Source of the DNA: Lingula anatina
Lineage: Eukaryota; Brachiopoda; Lingulata; Lingulida; Lingulidae
NCBI RefSeq assembly: GCF_001039355.2
Contig: NW_019773829.1
Coordinates: 1-37,570 of the forward strand
Direction of reading: 5' to 3'
Length of the DNA: 37,570 nucleotides
The position numbers and the translations under genes are program-made. Below are positions 33,001-37,570 of the stretch, in pieces (position 1 is the first letter of the stretch; each line of letters begins with the position of its first letter). The notes beneath the pieces were generated by a model that saw only the letters and a program-made list of their open reading frames with translations, was not told where the DNA came from and ran no database searches.

Positions 33001-35165
33001 CAAAGAGCGCCACATGTACTTAGGTGACTAAGTAAACAAATTTAAACAAAAAGAAAAGTGTTAAAAAAATGAAAGAATATTGTTACATGTTACAGTGTGT
33101 AAGGGCTCATTCCCAACAACTGTTCTACATTGATTGATCCAACTTCACAGGGCTCTCACTGAATGCAATCAGGTTAACAGATTTATACACCTCCTACAGG
33201 CAATGAGTAGAATACAGAAAAGCTTGTGATTATTTTAGTACCTTGGAAACAAGAGGACGCATGTTAATCTCATTATCAGATTGCACTCAGCAAGAATCCC
33301 TGCAAAGTTGGATCAATCTATTTAGAATAATAGTTTCATTGGAGAGAGGCCTAAAATTGTAGCACTCATTGTGCACCTTCAAACATGACAAACCCTTCAC
33401 AGACCTCTCTCATCAATAGAGATGGTGAATCCATATGGTCTCTGTCCTGTAACTATGCCTGCAAAGCCCACATATGTTACTGCACTGTATACAGTCTGGA
33501 ATGTCAAAATAAAATAAACCCATCTCCAAAACAAGAAGATGCAAATTGAAAATCACATTGCTGAGGACTGAGTGCATAGTAGTCAATAATGCCAAAGCCC
33601 TCATGGAAATTAATGTGAAAGCTGTTGATTGCACAAGGTTTGCTACTTAATAGTTATGTAGTTATACATGTACACATAGTATGGAATTAAAAACTCAATC
33701 ATCCTCATATTGGAAACTATGCTGTGGGCATACTGGTAATTTTCTGTTGGAAATATCTATCATTACCAGCCCTTGTCAATTTTCCACCACACACACATAC
33801 ACACACTAAAAGCTTAATTTCAGGTTTTTCATATTTTTCTAAGATCAATGAACCATCAAACCAATCAACACCTAGAGAGAACAATAAATCTTTAGGCAAG
33901 GCACCCAATGAAAGTAGCCTACCTTTCCTCCTTTCTGAAAATGAACTATAGCAGTAATATTCTTCAGCATTTCAGTGAAGCCGTACTTGCCACCATAGTC
34001 CAAATTCCTGGCATGCCATATCAGTCCATTCTTATCTTGGGCCACTATGCTGGTACAAAACCTGAAAATAAAGTTGAAAAATTATTATCTACAGATGTTT
34101 CTCTTTTTGTACAATACTTGATACAAAAAGACAAACAAACAAAATAATTTATTATAAAATAAATATTTTTTTCAAATGTGTCCATTGTTTTTAATCTTTA
34201 AACTTGGCAAATCACTGCCATGATCCTTTTTTTAAAATTGAAGTTAATGTAATAGAACTCGTTTCTACTCAAGTGAAACATACAAAATAAATAAATAAAT
34301 GAATAAATAACAAGGCAGCAAAGCTGTCAAATGTACAGACAAAAAACAGGAAATAACGATCCACAAAATAGGCTACTGTCAATTCTGATGCAAAAGTACA
34401 TTATGTTAAAGTGCAAATTCAACATCAAATTTTAATTATGCTCAACAGGTAATACCAATGTAAGTAAAATGTGTAACAAGTTCACAATTTGAAAATGTAT
34501 AACTTCCAGAAAAAGAAGCCAATTAGACTGCTTTTCCAACTCAGGCTGCATTTTAGTGCTGTATTTCTTTTATGAAAGTTTGGCAATTATAAGTAACATG
34601 ATTTTCCCATAAAGGTCATCATGGCAGCAGCACCCAAAATTGTGTATTCTTCTATTCTGATGACATATAACATAATGCTTAACAGCATGATGTACGTCAA
34701 TCTTTAATAATAAAATATACGTATCATAAATTTTCAGAAAATGTGACTAGCATGGGTCTTCAAGCCTGTGGAACTTCAAAGTCACACCTTGGAAATGCCA
34801 ATATGTGAAAAATTAAATTTTCACAAAAAAACTGTTTAACTGGCAGTAAGAATTACCAAACAGACTGCATTGCCTACTGAAGCTGTATTTTAATCCCATG
34901 TTTCTTTCCTGTAAGTTTAAGAACAGTAAGTGACATGGTTTTTCTTAAATGGTCATCATGGGAGCAGTGGCCAAAATAGTTTTTTTGTTAACATTGCCTA
35001 AGAACTGAATCTGAGGAAATGTGAAANGGAAAAGATGACTTCTTACGCAGTGTCTTCATAAAAAATTTTGGCCATGACTATGCCTCCCACATCTGCACCA
35101 CTAGCTTTGGCTATGCGTGGAACATAAATATATACACATCATAGGGTTTTTCTTTTGTGATCACA

Positions 35166-35207
<42 letters not shown>

Positions 35208-35255
35208 ACATGCACACGCCTTGCCCCCCGCCCCCCCCCAACACACACACAAATC

Positions 35256-35295
<40 letters not shown>

Positions 35296-36750
35296 AACTT
35301 ACAAACCATTATTCACATATTCAACCAAGGGGGCACACTTGGTCTTGCAGTTTTTAATTTCACTGACAGGGGGTTTATTTTTTTCTTCATTGACAAGGTT
35401 TGTTTGTGTCTTCATGGACTAGATATGAGTTTCACTTAAAAGTACTTTCTGATAAGGTTTCTATTACATACATTTAAAATTATCTTTCCAAGTTCATAAT
35501 AATCAAGTACTATACAGAGAAATAACATACACCATAACTTTTCCTTTAATCAAGCCAGTAATTACCATTATCTGATATTTCTGATTATTACCATAATCTG
35601 ATATATCATATTTCACCATCACAATTTATTGTTCTGAGAGCTCAACAAAGACTTGCTTTGAAGATACAAGAGCTGTTTAATTTTGCCAATGCTCATTAAG
35701 TGCATAATAATGTAGCCTTTTCCTGTTTTAATTGCATCAAAGGTTTGCTTTGATGATGCAAAGAACTGTGGTATGATGCACAATAATATCACCTCATAAT
35801 GTGGCTTACATCTATATATATAATGGAACCAAGGACAACTACTTACAGTGGGGGACAAAAAATAATGTGTGATTGTTTTAAAAATTTTTTTATGACATAT
35901 ATAAGAAAGTCTACTGCACACATTTGGAATAAGTAAATATAACTTTATGTAAGTAAATATACTGTTATTATTATCATTATTATCACCACCATCATCACTC
36001 TTCTTATTATTATTATGTTACAAAATGAAAATTACTATACATTTTTCATAGAGCTCACTCCCACTGAAAAAAAACTATTGTTTTACAAAGATCAATCCAA
36101 CGGTGCTGGGACTCTTGATGAATGCACTCAGATTGACAGATTTACTAGTACTAGTACATGCTTCTTCTTGTTTCCAACACACTTGTATATAATTACCAGG
36201 TTTCCTGTATTCCACTCAATTCCAGGAGGAGGCATGTGAATCTGTTAATCTGACTGAATTCAGCAGGAGTCCCCACAGAGTTGGATCAATCTACAAAGCA
36301 CTAGTTCCACTGGGAATGAGCCCATAAAAGAGGATTTTTGGAAGTAAAATTGTTATTGGATAATGATACATATGTTGGATATGTCTAGTGTGATCTCCCA
36401 CATAGCTGTGAGGGCGTCTTGATAGTCCGAAGGTTCATTGGTCCGAATATTCACTACAGAACCTTCGGACCAATGAACCCTTGATTAAAAAATCGATGAA
36501 AATGTTACCACTTTTCGGACCAATGAACCTTCGGACCAATGAACCTTCGGACTATCAAGACGCCCCCAAAATGATAAATCACAAAAAAAGTAAAGCATCA
36601 GAAACAGTGTGGTGTTTGGAAATTACAAGTATTCACTGCATGCATGTGGCATTACCTCTTATTTCCTGAGCAAAAGGTTCTGGCAGATACTTGTCTAGTT
36701 CCTGGGCCAACTGGTCAACCAGTGGGTACACATCTTCTGGGATGACACGC
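30070..36750 (-). CDS. N-acylethanolamine acid amidase / acid ceramidase-like Ntn-hydrolase; 8 exons, 5' exons outside window
   Basis: Exons (minus): 36656-36750, 35047-35110, 33923-34061, 33405-33495, 32626-32705, 32083-32255, 31548-31610, 30070-30217 with 30848-30943 between the last two. All are GT-AG with unbroken phase and the stop is TAA at 30070-30072. The protein order matches human NAAA: EDVYPLVDQLAQELDKYLPE, IFYEDTAFCTSIVAQD, WHARNLDYGG, TYVGFAGIVTGQRPYGFT, DQGAWWMNALVALL, EGYFIIGGANSSQGAVVTRA, WYLVETNYDHW, DNRRTPAMKALNSTGQ, TTYTATMSAGKPDVF. The Cys of FCTSIV is the N-terminal nucleophile exposed by self-cleavage. Arg and Asp of HARNLD and Asn of ETNYDHW complete the family's active site. 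Members hydrolyse fatty-acid ethanolamides or ceramide in the acidic lysosome. MSAG and NLDY favour the NAAA branch, but ASAH1-like cannot be excluded. The signal peptide and first exon(s) lie right of 37570. The C-tail is about 20 basic residues longer than human NAAA. Confidence 0.93.
30248..30354 (+). mobile_element. dispersed TE fragment D, copy 2 (starts TTTACACTGGACGGCGTCC)
   Basis: Inverted relative to the fragment at 20861-20955. Shared sequence includes CACTGGACGGC, CTTTGTGCG(T/A)CCAT, CGTAGAAAGGA and AAGCATCGCTTTG. It lies in the last intron of the amidase gene, just outside the final exon. One element end only; the family is unknown to me. Confidence 0.6.
31592..31741. repeat. ~55-bp tandem triplication overlapping an amidase exon edge
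   Basis: Units begin AGTCT(C/A)CACCAAATAC at 31592, 31647 and 31703 (periods 55 and 56). The first unit contains the 5' end of the exon 31548-31610 and its acceptor; the other two, upstream in the transcript, repeat the acceptor and the first coding bases. Confidence 0.9.
32317..32387. repeat. G-rich tract (plus strand) in amidase intron
   Basis: Many runs of 4-6 G separated by 1-5 bases, giving C-rich nascent RNA from the minus-strand gene. The plus strand could form G-quadruplexes. Confidence 0.8.
32771..32798. repeat. 15-bp tandem duplication
   Basis: CCATAACCAGTC occurs twice with period 15, directly left of the hAT-like element. Confidence 0.8.
32803..32929. mobile_element. small hAT-like MITE in amidase intron
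   Basis: Begins CAGGGGCGGATTTAGG and ends with the complement of CAGTGGCGGATCCAGAG, a terminal repeat typical of non-autonomous hAT elements (CAGxGGCGGATxxAG). It is 127 bases and non-coding. I could not find a convincing 8-base target duplication. Confidence 0.7.
33103..33351. mobile_element. Harbinger-like MITE E, copy 1, in amidase intron
   Basis: Ends GGGCTCATTCCCAACAACTG on the left and ...GGAGAGAGGCC on the right, flanked by TAA on both sides (33100-33102 and 33352-33354). Long, imperfect inverted repeats include TTGATCCAACTT and TGCA-TCAG near each end. A GGG-starting TIR and a three-base TWA-type duplication suggest the PIF/Harbinger class. A second copy is at 36051-36323. Confidence 0.75.
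33787..33808. repeat. (CA)n microsatellite
   Basis: Short interrupted CA tract. Confidence 0.85.
34517..34985. repeat. degenerate direct repeat pair in amidase intron
   Basis: 34517-34650 and about 34856-34985 share the order GACTGC..T..C-ACT-A-GCTG-ATTTTA, TTTCTTT, TAAGT-ACATG-TTTT and TCATCATGG-AGCAG, offset by about 335 bases. Old duplication or two copies of a diverged element. Confidence 0.6.
35169..35203. repeat. (TC)n microsatellite
   Basis: About 17 TC units. Confidence 0.96.
35240..35294. repeat. (CA)n microsatellite
   Basis: CA tract interrupted once by AATCCAA, preceded by a C run. Confidence 0.96.
36051..36323. mobile_element. Harbinger-like MITE E, copy 2, in amidase intron
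   Basis: Left end GAGCTCACTCCCACTG; right-end complement GGGCTCATTCCCAGTG. The inverted homology continues about 90 bases (GATCAATCCAAC, GAATGCACTCAGATTGACAG against GAATTCAGTCAGATTAACAG). ATA flanks both ends (36048-36050, 36324-36326). Non-coding. Confidence 0.85.
36412..36565. mobile_element. 154-bp MITE F with ~35-bp TIRs built from a 16-bp repeat
   Basis: GGGCGTCTTGATAGTCCGAA...GGTTCATTGGTCCGAA at the left is mirrored exactly at the right (TTCGGACTATCAAGACGCCC at the end). The unit TTCGGACCAATGAACC is repeated within the right arm and once in the middle. No coding capacity; no clear target duplication. Confidence 0.88.
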
Positions 36751-37436
36751 CTTCAGAATAGAAATCAAAAATAAGGTACATTTTATCGTTTAACTACAAA
36801 TTATTGAATTAAATCAGGCATAAAACAAGAACATTTTAATTGGATGAGAAGCACAAGCCATTCCAATTTTTTAAAAGACAGTGATGGGGAGAGAGGGAGA
36901 TATCCCCCCCCCCCCTGCACTCCCCTACTCTCATAAATAAATATACATATTTACAATCTATAAAAATCTATATAGTATTTATACAGTTAAGTATAGTTGC
37001 TGTTTCACTTTTGATTTCACTTTTGATTTCTTTCATAGCACTCAGAATGAATGCATGGTGTTTCTTTACTGCACATCCAAGTATAATTATAATCTGTGTA
37101 CTGTATATTAGTGCCTGTAACTGCATGAGATGTACATGTATCTGACATGTACATGTAGCAGCATTAACAACCTTGATAAATGGATAAAAACAAGGTTAAT
37201 CACTGTCCACCTGTGTTATCAGATATGTCCCGATACTGGACCAAATCACCTGTCATCATATACCCAGTGCAAATGTATAGCAGATCTATAGATACACCAA
37301 AACCATGCTGTACATATACATTGTATTACCACGAGTGCCTGTATCACTTATCACACTATGTCCAGATAATGTAAGAGTACACTTCAAGTGCACAGGCAGC
37401 AATTTCTGTGGGGGCAACCTGCTACTGTCATATTGC

Positions 37437-37479
<43 letters not shown>

Positions 37480-37570
37480 GCCTCAGTTTTCGGCCTTACA
37501 TGCATTGAAATTTACTTCAAGGTATTGCCAAAAACTGGGGCAAGTCTGTGCTGGGTGTGTCTATGGGGGG
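36751..37570. other. 5' intron of the amidase gene; no exon recognised
   Basis: No sequence matching the missing N-terminal part of the amidase, so the preceding exon lies beyond the window. A 13-base C run sits near 36905-36917. Confidence 0.5.
37443..37479. repeat. (GT)n microsatellite
   Basis: About 18 GT units. Confidence 0.97.

Noticed and set aside
1-37570. tRNA, rRNA or CRISPR loci
   Set aside because: No B-box-like GGTTCRANNCC in a foldable context, no rRNA blocks, and no regularly spaced direct repeats with unique spacers.

Overview
This is a 37.6 kb piece of an animal genome. Coding sequence is split into short exons with GT-AG introns, introns are AT-rich and packed with short inverted-repeat elements, microsatellites are common, and every recognisable protein is a metazoan type. 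The style suggests a marine invertebrate (hemichordate, amphioxus, mollusc or similar): TACATGTA palindromes are frequent, many small TIR elements are present, and two peptide-type GPCR genes are intronless. I cannot fix the species from sequence alone. Four isolated n bases (9316, 12025, 16136, 35026) indicate a draft assembly.

Layout. (1) 246-3522, minus: nine coding exons of SERGEF (DelGEF), an RCC1-repeat protein, running off the left edge before its C-terminus. (2) 3523-4549: a divergent, CCAAT-rich promoter region shared with (3) 4550-8757, plus: seven coding exons of NF-YA, the sequence-specific subunit of the CCAAT-binding factor NF-Y. The exon carrying its DNA-contacting A2 helix is not found in the remaining 28.8 kb. 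(4) 8760-17760: a gene-poor stretch of satellites, palindromes, MITE remnants and a 309-bp direct duplication at a GA microsatellite. (5) 17766-18932 and 26865-27980, both minus: two intronless class A GPCR paralogues that share an unusual FRC sequence where DRY is expected. Between them lie MITE fragments and a complete but decayed Tc1-type transposon (23322-24984). (6) 30070-36750, minus: eight exons of an N-acylethanolamine acid amidase / acid ceramidase-like lysosomal Ntn-hydrolase with its catalytic Cys, Arg, Asp and Asn visible. Its 5' exons are beyond the right edge.

How the genes relate. The clearest regulatory link is at the SERGEF/NF-YA divergent promoter. It carries five CCAAT pentamers, two with NF-Y-like flanks, so NF-Y could control the gene for its own subunit and its neighbour. 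The two GPCRs look like products of a local duplication. The amidase and the GPCRs have no evident functional link to the left-hand genes. If NF-YA's last exon lies right of the window, the GPCRs and part of the amidase gene would be nested on the opposite strand inside one very large NF-YA intron. The alternative is an assembly or genomic break.
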